A DNA stretch of 47,714 nucleotides, from assembly GCA_947629525.1 (NCBI GenBank), contig CANREB010000018.1, positions 1 through 47,714 of the forward strand, written 5' to 3'. The DNA is from an uncultured Lachnospiraceae bacterium. Lineage in GTDB: Bacteria > Bacillota > Clostridia > Lachnospirales > Lachnospiraceae. Position 1 is the stretch's first letter; each line of letters starts with the position of its first letter. The notes below the pieces were generated by a model. That model was not told the DNA's origin, searched no databases, and saw only the letters and a list, made by a program, of their open reading frames with translations. The translations under genes were made by a program, and so were the position numbers. Positions 26,801 to 36,960 of this stretch are shown one piece after another.

Positions 26801-27563
26801 CGTCAAGCTGAACCATCGGACGCAGATCAGGCGGAAGTACAGGTATTGTATCCATTATCATCCACTCAGGCTTATTTCCCGAACTCCTGAACGACTCGAC
26901 AACTTCAAGCCTTTTAACGATTTTTGCCCGCTTCTGTCCCTTGGTGCTGTCATTTTTAAGTTCGGCGTTCAATTCCTCACACTCTTTTTCAAGATCGATA
27001 GCCTGAAGAAGCTCTTTTATTGCCTCCGCACCCATGCCTACACGGAAGCGGTTGCCCCATTTATCCCTGTTATCCTGATATTCCTTTTCAGACAATACCT
27101 GCTTGTATTCCAAGTCCGAATCCATAGGATCAAGTACAATATATGAAGCAAAGTACAATACTTTCTCAAGTACCCTCGGCGTCAGGTCAAGTATGAGTCC
27201 CATACGGCTCGGTATTCCTTTAAAATACCATATATGCGATACGGGAGCCGCAAGTTCTATATGACCCATGCGTTCCCTGCGCACACTTGATTTGGTAACT
27301 TCAACACCGCACCTGTCGCAGATCACGCCTTTATACCTGATCTTTTTATACTTACCGCAATGACATTCCCAGTCTTTGCTCGGTCCGAAAATCTTCTCAC
27401 AATACAAACCATCGCGCTCAGGCTTTAAAGTTCTGTAGTTGATCGTTTCGGGCTTCGTTACCTCGCCCTTTGACCACTCCCTTATCTTTTCGGGAGACGC
27501 AAGACCTATCTTGATGGCGTCAAAGGTAATGGATTGGTATGATTCATTTCTATTCTCAGACAT
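23880..27563 (-). CDS. rpoC: DNA-directed RNA polymerase subunit beta'
   Basis: A complete 1227-residue beta' subunit. The N-terminal zinc ligands are C67, C69, C82 and C85. The catalytic magnesium motif NADFDGDQM is near residue 455. The trigger loop and bridge helix region ([21 protein letters not shown]) and the C-terminal [25 protein letters not shown] are intact. The ATG lies behind GGAAGGAGTGCC, 41 bp after rpoB. The transcript ends at the shared hairpin. In most relatives rpsL follows; here it does not. Confidence 0.99.
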   Translation of the reverse strand: MSENRNESYQSITFDAIKIGLASPEKIREWSKGEVTKPETINYRTLKPERDGLYCEKIFGPSKDWECHCGKYKKIRYKGVICDRCGVEVTKSSVRRERMGHIELAAPVSHIWYFKGIPSRMGLILDLTPRVLEKVLYFASYIVLDPMDSDLEYKQVLSEKEYQDNRDKWGNRFRVGMGAEAIKELLQAIDLEKECEELNAELKNDSTKGQKRAKIVKRLEVVESFRSSGNKPEWMIMDTIPVLPPDLRPMVQLDGGRFATSDLNDLYRRIINRNNRLKRLLELGAPDIIVRNEKRMLQEAVDALIDNGRRGRPVTGPGNRALKSLSDMLKGKSGRFRQNLLGKRVDYSGRSVIVVGPELKIYQCGLPKEMAIELFKPFVMKELVSRQISQNIKHAKKLVEKLDHEVWDVLEEVIKEHPVMLNRAPTLHRLGIQAFEPILVEGKAIKLHPLVCTAFNADFDGDQMAVHLPLSVEAQAECRFLLLSPNNLLKPSDGGPVAVPSQDMVLGIYYLTQERPGAVGEGKFFRNVNEAILAYENGVCTLHSRIKVRVTQKQPDGEVISDIVESTLGRFIFNEILPQDLEFVDRTKPENRLLLEVDFHVGKKGLKQILEKVINIHGATKTAEVLDSIKAMGYKYSTRAAMTVSISDMTVPAEKPKMLEEAQNTVDLITRNFRRGQMTEEERYKAVVETWKDTDDKLTQTLLDGLDQYNNIFMMADSGARGSNQQIKQLAGMRGLMADTTGRTIELPIKSNFREGLDVLEYFMSAHGARKGLSDTALRTADSGYLTRRMVDVCQELIIREVDCCEGKDFIPGMEVTAFMDGKETIESLKDRITGRYSCEDITDRDGNVLVKKNHMITPSRAAKILSKGVNEKGEPVEKVKIRNILCCKSRVGICAKCYGANMATGEPVQIGEAVGIIAAQSIGEPGTQLTMRTFHTGGVAGDDITQGLPRVEELFEARKPKGLAIIAEFGGTATIKDTKKKREIIVSNGVNEKTYLIPYGSRIKITDGAEIEAGDELTEGSVNPHDLLEIKKITAVQNYLLREVQRVYRLQGVDIADKHIEVIVRQMLKKKRVEVSGDTEFLPGTLVDGLELEEINEKLVAEGKRPAEAKDIILGITKAALATNSFLSAASFQETTKVLTEAAIKGKIDPLVGLKENVIIGKLIPAGTGMKRYRNVKLDCDITQEDTIDLDDEIDLDLEYELSDKLMAEREEARSALSKEEPVTVE

Positions 27564-27604
27564 TTTGGCACTCCTTCCAAATATACTTTTATATTTGCAG
27601 ACAA

Positions 27605-30600
27605 TTATTCATCAAAGCCATCATCAAATTCTTCATCGCTATCCGCGAAATCATCATCGGAATATTCAAAATCATCTTCCTCCTCCGCGTCCACCAAATC
27701 ACCGTCCGCGTCAAATTCTTTCTGCTGATAGCCTTCAAGATTTTCATTATTGTTATATTTGTTGTCGCCTTCCATCTCAACCCTGAAATCGTTGTCAGTA
27801 TAATCGACAGATTCCATGATCTCAACTTCGTTGCGGTCTTCATCGTATACTTTAACGTCAAGTCCAAGCGACTGAAGTTCTTTGAGCAGTACCTTGAAAG
27901 ACTCCGGTATGCCCGGCTCGGGGATGTTCTCACCCTTGATGATCGCCTCATAAGTCTTAACACGCCCCACAACATCATCCGACTTAACTGTCAGAATCTC
28001 CTGAAGAGTATGCGACGCGCCGTATGCCTCAAGCGCCCAAACCTCCATTTCGCCGAAACGCTGACCGCCAAACTGCGCTTTACCGCCGAGAGGCTGCTGC
28101 GTGACCATACCATACGGTCCTGTCGAACGTGCATGAATCTTATCATCTACCAAATGATGAAGTTTGAGATAGTGCATATGTCCGATAGTAACAGGGCTGT
28201 CAAAGTACTCCCCTGTTCTGCCGTCTCTCAGCCTTACTTTACCGTCCCTTGATATTGGGACTCCCTTCCAGAGTTTTCTATGTTCTCTGTTCTCTGAGAG
28301 ATATTCCATAACTTCGGGAAGAAGCTCTTTTTTATGCTTAGCCTCGAACTCCTCCCACTCAAGATTTACATAATCATTGGCAAGATCAAGCGTATCCATG
28401 ATGTCATGCTCATCCGCCCCGTCGAATACAGGAGTTGAAACATTAAATCCAAGCGCTTTCGCCGCAAGTGAAAGATGGATTTCAAGCACCTGTCCGATAT
28501 TCATACGTGAAGGAACACCCAGCGGATTAAGCACGATATCAAGCGGTCTTCCGTTTGGCAGATAAGGCATATCCTCTATAGGAAGGACACGTGAAACAAC
28601 ACCCTTATTACCATGGCGGCCTGCCATCTTGTCGCCGACTGAAATCTTTCTCTTCTGAGCTATATATATACGGACTGACTGATTAACACCGGGCGCAAGT
28701 TCCGTATCGCCGTTAGCCCTTGAAAATACCTTGGCATCCACTACAACGCCGTATTCACCATGTGGAACTTTAAGCGATGTGTCTCTAACTTCTCTTGCTT
28801 TCTCACCGAATATCGCCCTCAGGAGCCTCTCCTCTGCGGTAAGTTCCGTTTCGCCTTTCGGAGTAACCTTTCCGACAAGGATATCACCTGCGCGGACTTC
28901 CGCGCCTATTCGTATGATGCCTCTCTCATCCAAGTCTTTAAGAGCGTCTTCTCCGACTCCCGGGACATCTCTTGTGATCTCCTCTGGTCCCAGCTTGGTA
29001 TCACGGGCATCCGTTTCATATTCCTCTATATGGATAGATGTATACACATCCTCCTGTACAAGACGCTCACTCAACAAGACAGCGTCCTCATAGTTATATC
29101 CTTCCCATGTCATAAATCCGATAAGAGGATTTTTGCCAAGCCCAAGCTCACCGCCGCTTGTCGAAGGACCATCGGCAATAACCTGACCTGCCTCAACATG
29201 CTCTCCCTTTATAACGATCGGTTTCTGGTTGTAGCAGTTTGACTGGTTGCTCCTGACAAATTTGTAGAGATTAAACTCCTCTTTCTCACCGTCATCATAA
29301 GTGATCTTGATAAGCTTTGACGATACATAAGTGATAGTACCTGCCTTTTTTGCCACTACACACACGCCCGAATCGACCGCAGTCTTGACCTCCATACCGG
29401 TACCCACAACAGGAGCTTCGGTAAACAAAAGAGGTACTGCCTGACGCTGCATATTAGAACCCATCAGGGCACGGTTGGCGTCATCGTTCTGCAAAAACGG
29501 TATAAGTGCCGTTGCCACAGAGAATACCATCTTAGGCGATACATCCATGTAGTCAAACATTGCCTTGGGATATTCCTGTGTCTCGTCAAGATAACGACCG
29601 GAAACAGAATTGCGCACAAAATATCCATTCTCGTCAAGCGCCTCATTAGCCTGTGCTACATGGTAATTGTCTTCCTCGTCTGCGGTCATATATACTACCT
29701 CGTCCGTGACACGAGGATTTTGCGGGTCTGATTTATCTATCTTTCTGTACGGAGCCTCAATAAATCCATACTCATTGATCCTCGCATATGAGGCAAGTGA
29801 ATTGATAAGTCCGATATTAGGACCTTCAGGCGTCTCGATAGGACACATTCTGCCATAATGCGAATAATGCACGTCTCGAACCTCAAATCCTGCACGATCT
29901 CTTGAAAGACCGCCCGGTCCTAACGCTGACAAACGTCTCTTATGTGTAAGTTCGCCAAGCGGATTGTTCTGATCCATAAACTGTGAAAGCTGTGACGAAC
30001 CGAAAAACTCCTTAATAGCAGCCTGAACAGGCTTAATATTAATAAGCGCCTGAGGCGACACATCATCGGAATCATGAGTCGTCATCCTCTCGCGCACAAC
30101 ACGCTCCATCCTTGACAGACCTATGCGGTACTGATTCTGCAGAAGCTCGCCGACAGCCCTGATACGCCTGTTACCCAAATGGTCTATATCGTCACTGTTG
30201 CCAAGCCCATACTCAAGGTGCATATTATAATTAATCGAAGCAAGGATATCTTCCTTTGTTATATGCTTCGGTATCAGTTCCGAAACATTTCTCGTAATTG
30301 CCGCGGCAAGTTCTTCGGGATTTTCCGAATATTCTTCCAAAATCTGCCGAAGTACGGGGAAATAAACCAGCTCCGTTATACCGAGGCTCCTCGGCTCACA
30401 ATCAACGAAGTTAGTTATGTCTACCATCATGTTAGAAAGAACCTTTACTATCTTTTCCTCTGTCTGTATCATTACAAACGGTACGGCAGCATTCTGTATG
30501 GCTTCCGCCATCTCAACAGTGACCTTGTCGCCCTTTTGTCCAAGGACTTCTCCGCTGAACGGATCAACAACATCCTCCGCTAAGATCTGCTTTCTGATTC

Positions 30601-31462
30601 TATTCTTTAAAGAAAGTTTTTTGTTGAACTTGTACCTTCCTACTTTTGCGAGATCATATCTTCTCGGGTCAAAAAACATCGCTGTCACAAGATTTTCCGC
30701 GCTGTCAAGACTGAACGGCTCGCCGGGGCGTATCTTGCTGTAAAGTTCCTTAAGACCTTCCTGATAATTCTCGGCGGTATCCTTGGTAAAACTTGCATGT
30801 ATCTTAGGCTCATCGCCGAACAGATCAAGTATTTCCTCGTTAGTGCCGACACCAAGCGCACGTATAAATACCGTGATAGGAACCTTCCTTGTCCTATCTA
30901 CGCGCACATAAAACACATCGTTAGAGTCAGTCTCATACTCTAACCATGCGCCACGGTTTGGAATTACGGTACAAGAAAACAATTTCTTACCGATTTTATC
31001 ATGTGTGATACCATAATAGATACCCGGTGAACGTACAAGCTGGCTGACAATAACACGCTCAGCACCATTTATTACAAAAGTACCTGTTTCTGTCATCAGA
31101 GGGAAATTACCCATAAAAATCTCATGCTCGTTAATCTCTTCTTTTTCTTTGTTGTGCAGACGAACTTTAATTTTTACAGGGGCTTCATAAGTTAGGTCTC
31201 TTTCCTTGCATTCCTCGATCGTATGTTTAATCTCGTCTTCAGCCAGAACATAATCCACAAATTCAAGGCTTAAGCGTCCGCTGTAATCAGTAATTGGAGA
31301 GATATCTGCCAACGCCTCCCTAAAGCCTTCCTTAAGGAACCAATCATATGAGTCTTTCTGTACTTCAATGAGATTTGGCATATCCAAAACCTCTTTTTGT
31401 CTTGAATAACTCATACGCATTGTCTTACCGTTGACAACCGGACGTATCCTGTTCTTTTCCAT
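27605..31462 (-). CDS. rpoB: DNA-directed RNA polymerase subunit beta
   Basis: A complete 1285-residue beta subunit. The rifampicin-binding region ([20 protein letters not shown], then [13 protein letters not shown]) carries the residues of the sensitive form. The C-terminal core ending [21 protein letters not shown] is followed by about 90 further residues that become strongly acidic ([23 protein letters not shown]), a tail seen in some Clostridia. The ATG follows a GGGGTGA site. It has its own promoter in the 211-bp gap after rplL and forms a unit with rpoC. Confidence 0.99.
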   Translation of the reverse strand: MEKNRIRPVVNGKTMRMSYSRQKEVLDMPNLIEVQKDSYDWFLKEGFREALADISPITDYSGRLSLEFVDYVLAEDEIKHTIEECKERDLTYEAPVKIKVRLHNKEKEEINEHEIFMGNFPLMTETGTFVINGAERVIVSQLVRSPGIYYGITHDKIGKKLFSCTVIPNRGAWLEYETDSNDVFYVRVDRTRKVPITVFIRALGVGTNEEILDLFGDEPKIHASFTKDTAENYQEGLKELYSKIRPGEPFSLDSAENLVTAMFFDPRRYDLAKVGRYKFNKKLSLKNRIRKQILAEDVVDPFSGEVLGQKGDKVTVEMAEAIQNAAVPFVMIQTEEKIVKVLSNMMVDITNFVDCEPRSLGITELVYFPVLRQILEEYSENPEELAAAITRNVSELIPKHITKEDILASINYNMHLEYGLGNSDDIDHLGNRRIRAVGELLQNQYRIGLSRMERVVRERMTTHDSDDVSPQALINIKPVQAAIKEFFGSSQLSQFMDQNNPLGELTHKRRLSALGPGGLSRDRAGFEVRDVHYSHYGRMCPIETPEGPNIGLINSLASYARINEYGFIEAPYRKIDKSDPQNPRVTDEVVYMTADEEDNYHVAQANEALDENGYFVRNSVSGRYLDETQEYPKAMFDYMDVSPKMVFSVATALIPFLQNDDANRALMGSNMQRQAVPLLFTEAPVVGTGMEVKTAVDSGVCVVAKKAGTITYVSSKLIKITYDDGEKEEFNLYKFVRSNQSNCYNQKPIVIKGEHVEAGQVIADGPSTSGGELGLGKNPLIGFMTWEGYNYEDAVLLSERLVQEDVYTSIHIEEYETDARDTKLGPEEITRDVPGVGEDALKDLDERGIIRIGAEVRAGDILVGKVTPKGETELTAEERLLRAIFGEKAREVRDTSLKVPHGEYGVVVDAKVFSRANGDTELAPGVNQSVRIYIAQKRKISVGDKMAGRHGNKGVVSRVLPIEDMPYLPNGRPLDIVLNPLGVPSRMNIGQVLEIHLSLAAKALGFNVSTPVFDGADEHDIMDTLDLANDYVNLEWEEFEAKHKKELLPEVMEYLSENREHRKLWKGVPISRDGKVRLRDGRTGEYFDSPVTIGHMHYLKLHHLVDDKIHARSTGPYGMVTQQPLGGKAQFGGQRFGEMEVWALEAYGASHTLQEILTVKSDDVVGRVKTYEAIIKGENIPEPGIPESFKVLLKELQSLGLDVKVYDEDRNEVEIMESVDYTDNDFRVEMEGDNKYNNNENLEGYQQKEFDADGDLVDAEEEDDFEYSDDDFADSDEEFDDGFDE

Positions 31463-31524
31463 GACAATTCACCCCGTTCTTTATGATATACGTTATAATA
31501 AATTTTCACAATAGCGCACATTAC

Positions 31525-31553
31525 ATATTACCACAACGCTTTTTGGAAGTCAA
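31525..31553 (-). promoter_or_regulatory. rpoBC promoter
   Basis: Minus-strand TTGACT (31548-31553) and TAATAT (31525-31530), 17-nt spacer, about 65 nt before the rpoB start codon. Confidence 0.75.
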
Positions 31554-31607
31554 TAACATTTTTGGAAAACAGAAAATATTTTGAGAAATTAAGGAATAAT
31601 TATTATA

Positions 31608-31631
31608 GGGCCGGGAAAAATATCCCGACCC
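31608..31631 (-). terminator. Hairpin between rplL and rpoB
   Basis: GGGCCGGGA and TCCCGACCC pair over nine positions with one mismatch, 42 bp after the rplL stop. On the minus strand only a mixed T/A tract follows, so it is likely a partial terminator that lowers rpoBC relative to rplJL. Confidence 0.65.
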
Positions 31632-31673
31632 ACATAATCATTGAAATAAAGCAGAATAAAACATATGATTGAA

Positions 31674-32051
31674 TTACTTAAGCGTAACCTTAGCGCCCTC
31701 AGCCTCAAGCTTAGCCTTGATGTCCTCAGCCTCAGCCTTTGCAGCGCCTTCTTTAAGCATCTTGGGAGCACTGTCAACTAAATCCTTTGCTTCCTTCAGA
31801 CCAAGACCTGTTGCCTCACGGACAACCTTGATAACCTTAACCTTGTTAGGACCTACTTCAGTAAGCTCTACATTAAACTCATCCTTCTCTTCTGCTGCCG
31901 GAGCCGCTGCGCCGCCTGCTGCCGCAACTACAACGCCTGCTGCCGCAGATACGCCAAACTCCTCCTCGCAAGCCTTTACAAGATCATTTAACTCTAATAC
32001 TGTAAGTTCTTTGATAGCATCAATAAATTCTGCTGTTGTCAACTTTGCCAT
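31674..32051 (-). CDS. rplL: 50S ribosomal protein L7/L12
   Basis: A 125-residue L7/L12 stalk protein that recruits translation factors. The N-terminal dimerisation helices ([25 protein letters not shown]), alanine-rich hinge (about residues 36-52) and C-terminal domain ([30 protein letters not shown]) are all visible. The start follows GGAGGTAAATTAAA. It lies 44 bp after rplJ. Confidence 0.98.
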   Translation of the reverse strand: MAKLTTAEFIDAIKELTVLELNDLVKACEEEFGVSAAAGVVVAAAGGAAAPAAEEKDEFNVELTEVGPNKVKVIKVVREATGLGLKEAKDLVDSAPKMLKEGAAKAEAEDIKAKLEAEGAKVTLK

Positions 32052-32095
32052 TTTAATTTACCTCCATAAAAATCAATTCTAAAAACTGTTCATAA

Positions 32096-32677
32096 TTACT
32101 CTTCTGTTGTAGTTGTCTCTGCCGCAGCCTCAGCAGGTGCAGCTTCCTCAGCGGGTGCCGCCTCTTCTTTAGCCTCAGGCTCACCTGCTCCCGCACCGCC
32201 TTTTTCAGCGATCTGATTAAGGACACGGGCAATATTTGTAATAGGTGACTGGATGCTTCCAAGGAATTTCGAAAGAAGCTCTTCTCTTGAAGGAATGCTT
32301 GCAATAGCTGCCATTCCTTTGGCATCATACGCAACGCCCTCTACAACTCCTGCCTTCATCTCAAGCGCAGGACACTCCTTAGCGAAATTGCTTAAAATTC
32401 TCGCGGGTGCTGTCGCGTCAGTCTTTGACACCGCGATAGCGTTCGTGCCTTCAAGGGAATCCGTGAGACATTCGAACTCTGTTCCCTTAAACGCGCGCGT
32501 CATCATAGTGTTCTTGTAAACCTTGTAGAAAATACCGGCTTCACGGAACTGCTTACGCAGCCTTGTATCCTGCTCTACGTTGATACCGCGGTAGTCAACA
32601 ACAACAACTGTTGCAGCATCCTTGATATTTGCTGATATTTCTTCAACGACAGGCTGTTTTAATTCAATCTTTGCCAT
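32096..32677 (-). CDS. rplJ: 50S ribosomal protein L10
   Basis: A 193-residue L10, the base of the L7/L12 stalk. The rRNA-binding N-terminal half (VVVDYRGINVEQDTRLRKQFREAG) and L12-binding region (SIPSREELLSKFLGSIQSPI) are normal. The last 35 residues are an alanine- and glutamate-rich extension beyond the usual length. Its ATG follows AAGGAGGTAAAGAA. It is controlled by the L10 leader and attenuator upstream. Confidence 0.98.
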   Translation of the reverse strand: MAKIELKQPVVEEISANIKDAATVVVVDYRGINVEQDTRLRKQFREAGIFYKVYKNTMMTRAFKGTEFECLTDSLEGTNAIAVSKTDATAPARILSNFAKECPALEMKAGVVEGVAYDAKGMAAIASIPSREELLSKFLGSIQSPITNIARVLNQIAEKGGAGAGEPEAKEEAAPAEEAAPAEAAAETTTTEE

Positions 32678-32741
32678 TTCTTTACCTCCTTATAGATTCT
32701 ATGGAGCCCTTGAACGGCTCCTGCCGAAAAGGAGTTTTTGA

Positions 32742-32778
32742 TATAAAAAACCTCTCTTATCCGCAAAGACAGAGAGGT
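32742..32778 (-). terminator. Attenuator hairpin of the rplJL leader
   Basis: ACCTCTCT and AGAGAGGT form an 8-bp stem (32750-32778). On the minus strand it is followed by TTTTTTAT. It lies just downstream of the L10-binding leader and would stop transcription when L10 is in excess. Confidence 0.75.
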
Positions 32779-32794
32779 AAAATAATCCAATAAA

Positions 32795-32860
32795 AACTCT
32801 TTCCCTCGGTAGGCGATATGCTTACGCCGTTTACGGCACCTACTGTCTTCGGCATGGTTT
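32795..32860 (-). ncRNA. Ribosomal protein L10 leader
   Basis: The minus-strand segment contains CCGAAGACAGTAGGTGCC, followed further on by ATCGCCTACCGAGGG. These are the conserved blocks of the L10(L12)4-binding leader (Rfam family L10_leader, from memory). Position upstream of rplJ and the following attenuator agree. Confidence 0.88.
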
Positions 32861-32873
32861 TACAACCTTTAGT

Positions 32874-32902
32874 ATCTTATCATGACAAGATGCACTTGTC
32901 AA
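32874..32902 (-). promoter_or_regulatory. rplJL promoter
   Basis: Minus-strand TTGACA (32897-32902) and TAAGAT (32874-32879) with a 17-nt spacer. It initiates just before the L10 leader and lies beside the stop codon of the CapA-like gene. Confidence 0.85.
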
Positions 32903-32937
32903 CACTTAAAACAAAAAATCTGCCCGCAGAAGCCTTC

Positions 32938-34212
32938 TCATGTTTGTCCGAAATCAACATATCCGTCGTCATCGATAGTGACATCAGGAGACAGCCCACG
33001 CATATAATCAAGTATTTCTTTTTTATCATCCCCCTCGGGCATTCTTGTCCTGCAGTCAGACTGAATGCAGGGAATGAACCTGAAATATTCAAGCGCCCCC
33101 CGCATTATAGAAACTTCCACAAGACAGGTATTAAGAGTCCTTGAATTAAACCAGTAATTTCCAAGACTGTATATTACCGGCACTCCCGACACGCAGTCAA
33201 GACGCTGCAGGCAATGGCTGTGGTCGCCTATGATAAGATCCACTCCCGCCTGAGCATATATCGGCGCCTGTTCTTCCTGAAGCCAGTCGATATTCTCGTC
33301 GTTTTCAGTTCCCCAATGTATATATAAAACAGTAAAATCGCTGTTTTTTTCGGCCTCGTCAATGGCACCAAGAAGGTCCGACGGATCCATACAGCGCAGC
33401 ACTCCCGCGGAACTTTCCGTTGCCCCTTTCGTATCAGGTGTCGCATTCCTCTCTATCTGTGTCGCGCTGACGATTGCGATCTTCATGCCGTTAGCTATTA
33501 TATACAGCGGTTTTACAGCTTCATTAAGATTGGTTCCCGCACCTACATATTCTATATCCGCGTCTCTAAGCGTCTGCATTGTATCAAGAAGCGATACCTC
33601 TCCGTAATCATAAGCATGATTATTGGCAAGCGACACTACATCCACACCCATTTCCTTCAAAAACGAAACATTCTCAGGTTTAGCCCTAAAAGTAAATTTT
33701 TTATCCGGCGTGGGTGTGCCCTGAGTCGTAAACGTGAACTCATTGTTCAGCATAAACACATCCGAGTTTCTCATCTTTTCAAGCAGCGCTTCGGAAAAAG
33801 TATCTTCCATACTGCTCCCTCTGTTTTTGAAGTTGCTCATCATCGCATAACCGTCATCCAAAAGCACATCTCCCGCAAACGTGAAAATAACACGCTCCTC
33901 ATCCGCGCATTCAATCAAACGCACCTTTTGTCCAAGCTGCACTGCCTCATTGTACATATCCTGTTCAATATCACTTTGGATATTATTGTCCTGCTCATCA
34001 ATATTCTGCTGCTGTTCTTCAGAGACTTCCACTGGAAATTCCATCTCGATCATATTATGCGCTTCCTGTTCGGACTCCCGGACAAAATCGACACTGCCCG
34101 CATCATATTTGCCCGAGTTGCCAAGCTTCCTCGAATATACAGCCATCGCCGCAAAACCCACAGTCAGCACAAGCATAAGAACCGTTATAAAAAGCGCAAA
34201 ACGTTTTGCCAT
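32938..34212 (-). CDS. CapA-family (poly-gamma-glutamate capsule/metallophosphatase-like) exported protein
   Basis: A 424-residue protein. The N-terminus has a signal anchor (MAKRFALFITVLMLVLTVGFAAMAVYS, about residues 1-27). A polar linker rich in E, Q and N follows. From about residue 105 there is a CapA/PGA_cap domain: FTFAGDVLLDD, VFMLNNEFTF, DVVSLANNHAYDYG and LIIGDHSHCLQ, with metal-binding D, N and H residues of the calcineurin-like fold. Family members take part in poly-gamma-glutamate or other cell-surface processes; the substrate is not known here. The start at 34212 is chosen for the signal anchor and a GGGGTGA site; a longer frame to 34287 runs through the rplA terminator. It is lodged between the rplKA and rplJL units. 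Confidence 0.85.
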   Translation of the reverse strand: MAKRFALFITVLMLVLTVGFAAMAVYSRKLGNSGKYDAGSVDFVRESEQEAHNMIEMEFPVEVSEEQQQNIDEQDNNIQSDIEQDMYNEAVQLGQKVRLIECADEERVIFTFAGDVLLDDGYAMMSNFKNRGSSMEDTFSEALLEKMRNSDVFMLNNEFTFTTQGTPTPDKKFTFRAKPENVSFLKEMGVDVVSLANNHAYDYGEVSLLDTMQTLRDADIEYVGAGTNLNEAVKPLYIIANGMKIAIVSATQIERNATPDTKGATESSAGVLRCMDPSDLLGAIDEAEKNSDFTVLYIHWGTENDENIDWLQEEQAPIYAQAGVDLIIGDHSHCLQRLDCVSGVPVIYSLGNYWFNSRTLNTCLVEVSIMRGALEYFRFIPCIQSDCRTRMPEGDDKKEILDYMRGLSPDVTIDDDGYVDFGQT

Positions 34213-34247
34213 CTTCTCACCCCAAGGATAATCATTTCTATTAAAAA

Positions 34248-34271
34248 GACCCCGTTTCAAAAAACGGGGTC
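34248..34271 (-). terminator. Terminator of rplKA
   Basis: GACCCCGTTT and AAACGGGGTC form a perfect 10-bp stem; on the minus strand TTTTT follows. It lies 20 bp past the rplA stop and 36 bp before the CapA-like start codon. Confidence 0.88.
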
Positions 34272-34290
34272 TGATCATATACTGCAAAGA

Positions 34291-34980
34291 TCAATACTTT
34301 GCCACGCTCATCTTAACGCCGGGACCCATTGTTGATGTAAGAGTAATACTCCTTAAATACTGACCCTTAAGCGCTGACGGCTTTGCTTTCATAATAGCAT
34401 CGAGCAGTGCATTAAGATTTTCCTTTAACTGCTCCTCTGAGAATGACGCCTTTCCGATAGGGCAATGGATAATGTTAGTTTTGTCAAGCCTGTACTCGAT
34501 CTTACCTGCCTTTATATCATTGATTGCCTTTGCAACATCCATTGTTACGGTACCCGCCTTAGGGTTAGGCATAAGACCTTTAGGTCCCAAAACCTTACCA
34601 AGACGTCCTACAACGCCCATCATATCAGGTGTGGCAACTACAACGTCAAAATCAAGCCATCCGTCATTCTGGATTTTCGGAATGAGTTCTTCTCCGCCGA
34701 CATAATCCGCACCTGCGGTCTCCGCCTCAGATACCTTATCTCCCTTGGCAAATACCAAAACTCTTACAGTCTTACCTGTACCGTTTGGAAGTACGACCGC
34801 TCCACGGATCTGCTGCTCGGCATGGCGGCCGTCGCACCCTGTCCTGATATGAACCTCTACCGTTTCGTCAAATTTTGCGGTTGCTGACTTTTTAGCAAGC
34901 GCTACTGCCTCATCGATCTCATAGAACGTCATTCTGTCGATCATCTTAGCGGCTTCTTTATATTTCTTTCCATGTTTCAT
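34291..34980 (-). CDS. rplA: 50S ribosomal protein L1
   Basis: A 229-residue L1, which forms the mobile L1 stalk at the ribosomal E site. The typical blocks [36 protein letters not shown] and [20 protein letters not shown] are present. The ATG follows GGAGGTATGGAATA. It is cotranscribed with rplK (16-bp gap) and ends at a strong terminator. Confidence 0.98.
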   Translation of the reverse strand: MKHGKKYKEAAKMIDRMTFYEIDEAVALAKKSATAKFDETVEVHIRTGCDGRHAEQQIRGAVVLPNGTGKTVRVLVFAKGDKVSEAETAGADYVGGEELIPKIQNDGWLDFDVVVATPDMMGVVGRLGKVLGPKGLMPNPKAGTVTMDVAKAINDIKAGKIEYRLDKTNIIHCPIGKASFSEEQLKENLNALLDAIMKAKPSALKGQYLRSITLTSTMGPGVKMSVAKY

Positions 34981-34996
34981 TATTCCATACCTCCGC

Positions 34997-35422
34997 TTAA
35001 TCCTGTACTGTAATGCCCATGCTTCTGGCTGTACCGGCTATCATGCTCATAGCAGCCTCAAGGCTTGCCGCATTCAGATCCGGCATCTTTAACTCAGCGA
35101 TCTCCTGAATCTTTGCCTTTGAGATAGTAGCAACCTTTGTCTTGTTGGGTGCTGCCGATGCAGTCTTAAGATTGCAGGCTTTCTTCAACAAAACCGCTGC
35201 GGGCGGAGTCTTTGTGATAAAGCTGAAACTTCTGTCAGCATAAACAGTGATGACTACCGGTATTATCATACCGTCCTGATCCGCTGTCTTTGCGTTGAAC
35301 TGCTTTGTAAACTCGACGATATTAACGCCGTGCTGTCCAAGCGCGGGACCTACCGGGGGAGCCGGTGTTGCTTTGCCGGCAGGAATTTGTAATTTGATAT
35401 ATCCTTCTACTTTCTTTGCCAT
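34997..35422 (-). CDS. rplK: 50S ribosomal protein L11
   Basis: A 141-residue L11, which binds the GTPase-associated 23S rRNA. Conserved blocks are [20 protein letters not shown] near the N-terminus and [12 protein letters not shown] at the end. The ATG follows CAGGAGGTGCCAAA. It has its own promoter upstream, separated from nusG by 156 bp of leader. Confidence 0.98.
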   Translation of the reverse strand: MAKKVEGYIKLQIPAGKATPAPPVGPALGQHGVNIVEFTKQFNAKTADQDGMIIPVVITVYADRSFSFITKTPPAAVLLKKACNLKTASAAPNKTKVATISKAKIQEIAELKMPDLNAASLEAAMSMIAGTARSMGITVQD

Positions 35423-35445
35423 TTTGGCACCTCCTGTTTTATTCT

Positions 35446-35512
35446 CAGCCGTATCGGCTGTTTTGTGGTTATCGGGCGGATGACCCTCCCACCCGAAACG
35501 CGGATATCCGCG
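35446..35512 (-). promoter_or_regulatory. rplK leader hairpins (possible L1 autoregulatory site)
   Basis: The leader holds CAGCCG/CGGCTG around a 3-nt loop (35446-35460) next to the rplK ribosome binding site, and a perfect 14-nt palindrome CGCGGATATCCGCG (35499-35512). L1 is known to repress rplKA translation by binding the rplK leader. That these stems are the site is an inference. Confidence 0.45.
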
Positions 35513-35529
35513 ATCCGTTACAGTTACAT

Positions 35530-35558
35530 ATTCTATTATAATAAGGTGTCTGTGTCAA
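35530..35558 (-). promoter_or_regulatory. rplKA promoter
   Basis: Minus-strand TTGACA (35553-35558) and TAGAAT (35530-35535), 17-nt spacer, just downstream of the nusG stop. Confidence 0.82.
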
Positions 35559-35578
35559 CCCCTTATGCTAATAGCGGT

Positions 35579-36277
35579 TTAAATTTTTCTGACATCCGAG
35601 AAGTTGATCTCTACAGGCGTCTCACGTCCGAACATCTCAACGTTTATGGTAACGCTCTGCCTGCTGACATCTATCTTCTGGACAGTACCGACCGTATCTT
35701 TCCATACGCCGGCAATGACATTGATAACATCACCCTCCGCAAACTCTACATTTACCTCACTTGTAAAGTCAAGTGCCCTGAGTTCTTCTTCCGTCAAAGG
35801 CACAGGCTTGCTTCCGGGACCCACAAATCCTGTCACTCCGCGGGTATTTCTGACAACATACCACGCATCATTGTTATCCGCATCCATATGAAGAAGCACA
35901 TAACCCGGGAAAAGCTTTTTCTGCGAACTTTTCTCCACGCCGTCCTTATTTACCTCCACCACATCCTGAAGCGGAACTCTTACTTCAAGGATCTCGTTCT
36001 CAAGATGCCTGTTTTCAATTGCTTTCTCAATATTTGCCTTGACCTTGTTCTCATAGCCTGAGTATGTGTGGACTACATACCACCCCATGCCAAGCCCGCT
36101 CTTATTATCGCTGAGCGCAACCCTGCTGTGCGGCGTATCGTCCTCTTTAGGAATGTCATCTGCCGCGAATTCCCTCACAGGCCTGATATCATTTATCCCG
36201 GACTTCTGAGGCTCAGGTTCAATATGCTTTTTTGCAACTACCTTACGTTCTTTATTTTCTTTCATACCAATATCCAT
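35579..36277 (-). CDS. nusG: Transcription termination/antitermination protein NusG with N-terminal extension
   Basis: A NusG homologue. The NGN domain starts at MGWYVVHTYSGYENKV, with KKLFPGYVLLHM and RNTRGVTGFVG, and the KOW domain ends the protein (FAEGDVINVIAGVWKDTVGTV). About 64 residues precede the NGN domain (lysine- and glutamate-rich, no hydrophobic segment), which is longer than the roughly 175-residue NusG of most bacteria. Start choice: ATG at 36277 has GGAAAGGG just ahead; ATG at 36265 is also possible, and ATG at 36301 lacks a site. It follows secE directly, the usual gene order. Confidence 0.93.
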   Translation of the reverse strand: MDIGMKENKERKVVAKKHIEPEPQKSGINDIRPVREFAADDIPKEDDTPHSRVALSDNKSGLGMGWYVVHTYSGYENKVKANIEKAIENRHLENEILEVRVPLQDVVEVNKDGVEKSSQKKLFPGYVLLHMDADNNDAWYVVRNTRGVTGFVGPGSKPVPLTEEELRALDFTSEVNVEFAEGDVINVIAGVWKDTVGTVQKIDVSRQSVTINVEMFGRETPVEINFSDVRKI

Positions 36278-36304
36278 ACCCTTTCCAAAAACTGTTATCA
36301 TTTA

Positions 36305-36511
36305 TTATAAACTTGTTATAAAATTGATGCCGAACTGGATAAGAGTGTCCATAAAGGTAATCACAAGCCCAAGCACTATTGAGATACAAAGCACTGCTAC
36401 CGATTGTCTGTATGTCCCCTTGCTGTCGGGCCATGCAATCTTGCCAAACTCCGCCTTTACGGATTTGAAGAAGCTTGTCTTTTGAGCATCTTTTTTTGAT
36501 GTTTCTCCCAT
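36305..36511 (-). CDS. secE: Preprotein translocase subunit SecE
   Basis: A 68-residue single-helix SecE. The cytoplasmic amphipathic part (FFKSVKAEFGKIAWPDSKGT) carries the conserved W-P, and one transmembrane helix lies at about residues 38-60. It stabilises SecY in the translocon. The ATG follows GGCTAGGAGGCATACT. Gene order rpmG-secE-nusG is standard. Confidence 0.95.
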   Translation of the reverse strand: MGETSKKDAQKTSFFKSVKAEFGKIAWPDSKGTYRQSVAVLCISIVLGLVITFMDTLIQFGINFITSL

Positions 36512-36535
36512 AGTATGCCTCCTAGCCTCAATGAA

Positions 36536-36685
36536 TTACTTTGTTTCCTTGTGTAATGTATGGGTCCTGCAGAACCTACAGTATTTCTTGATCTCCATTC
36601 TGTCGGGATGATTTTTTTTCTCCTTTGTAGTATTGTAATTGCGCTGCTTGCATTCGGTACAAGCCAATGTAATCTTTGTACGCAT
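36536..36685 (-). CDS. rpmG: 50S ribosomal protein L33
   Basis: A 49-residue L33 of the zinc-binding type. It begins [17 protein letters not shown] and ends [16 protein letters not shown]; the two CxxC pairs (CTEC and CRFC) bind zinc. The ATG at 36685 follows GCGGAGGTGG. It heads the rpmG-secE-nusG unit. Confidence 0.96.
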   Translation of the reverse strand: MRTKITLACTECKQRNYNTTKEKKNHPDRMEIKKYCRFCRTHTLHKETK

Positions 36686-36784
36686 AATTCCACCTCCGCG
36701 TGCGTTCTGAATTTAGTTAATGAACAGACTTTATGCGCCTGAAAAAGCGCATAAAAAAAAGACCTCTTCACATCTTGCCTATCT

Positions 36785-36813
36785 ACTATATCACAACACT
36801 TGTGCGCCGTCAA
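36785..36813 (-). promoter_or_regulatory. rpmG-secE-nusG promoter
   Basis: Minus-strand TTGACG (36808-36813) and TATAGT (36785-36790) with a 17-nt spacer. The leader contains a TTTATGCGC/GCGCATAAA hairpin at about 36731-36755. The rest of the 275-bp gap to 36960 is AT-rich and holds the AAAGGAGGGG site of the plus-strand gene; nothing else is evident. Confidence 0.82.
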
Positions 36814-36960
36814 CTCATATTTAAAAAATTTAATATTTTTCAGCAAAAACACTTGATTTTATATGCTATTCATGGTAATTTTAAACTAATAATAATTATT
36901 AATTTTAGAATTAGCCGTATTGTGTTTATATAGCATTATCGGACGAAAGGAGGGGCTTAT

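Noticed and set aside
23880..31462. Long open frames on the plus strand opposite rpoC and rpoB
   Set aside because: They are shadows of highly biased coding sequence, lack ribosome binding sites and show no family motifs.
36935..36950. TTATCGGA read as a sigma-28 promoter near the FliD-like gene
   Set aside because: It would point away from that gene, and the -35 partner is missing at N15.
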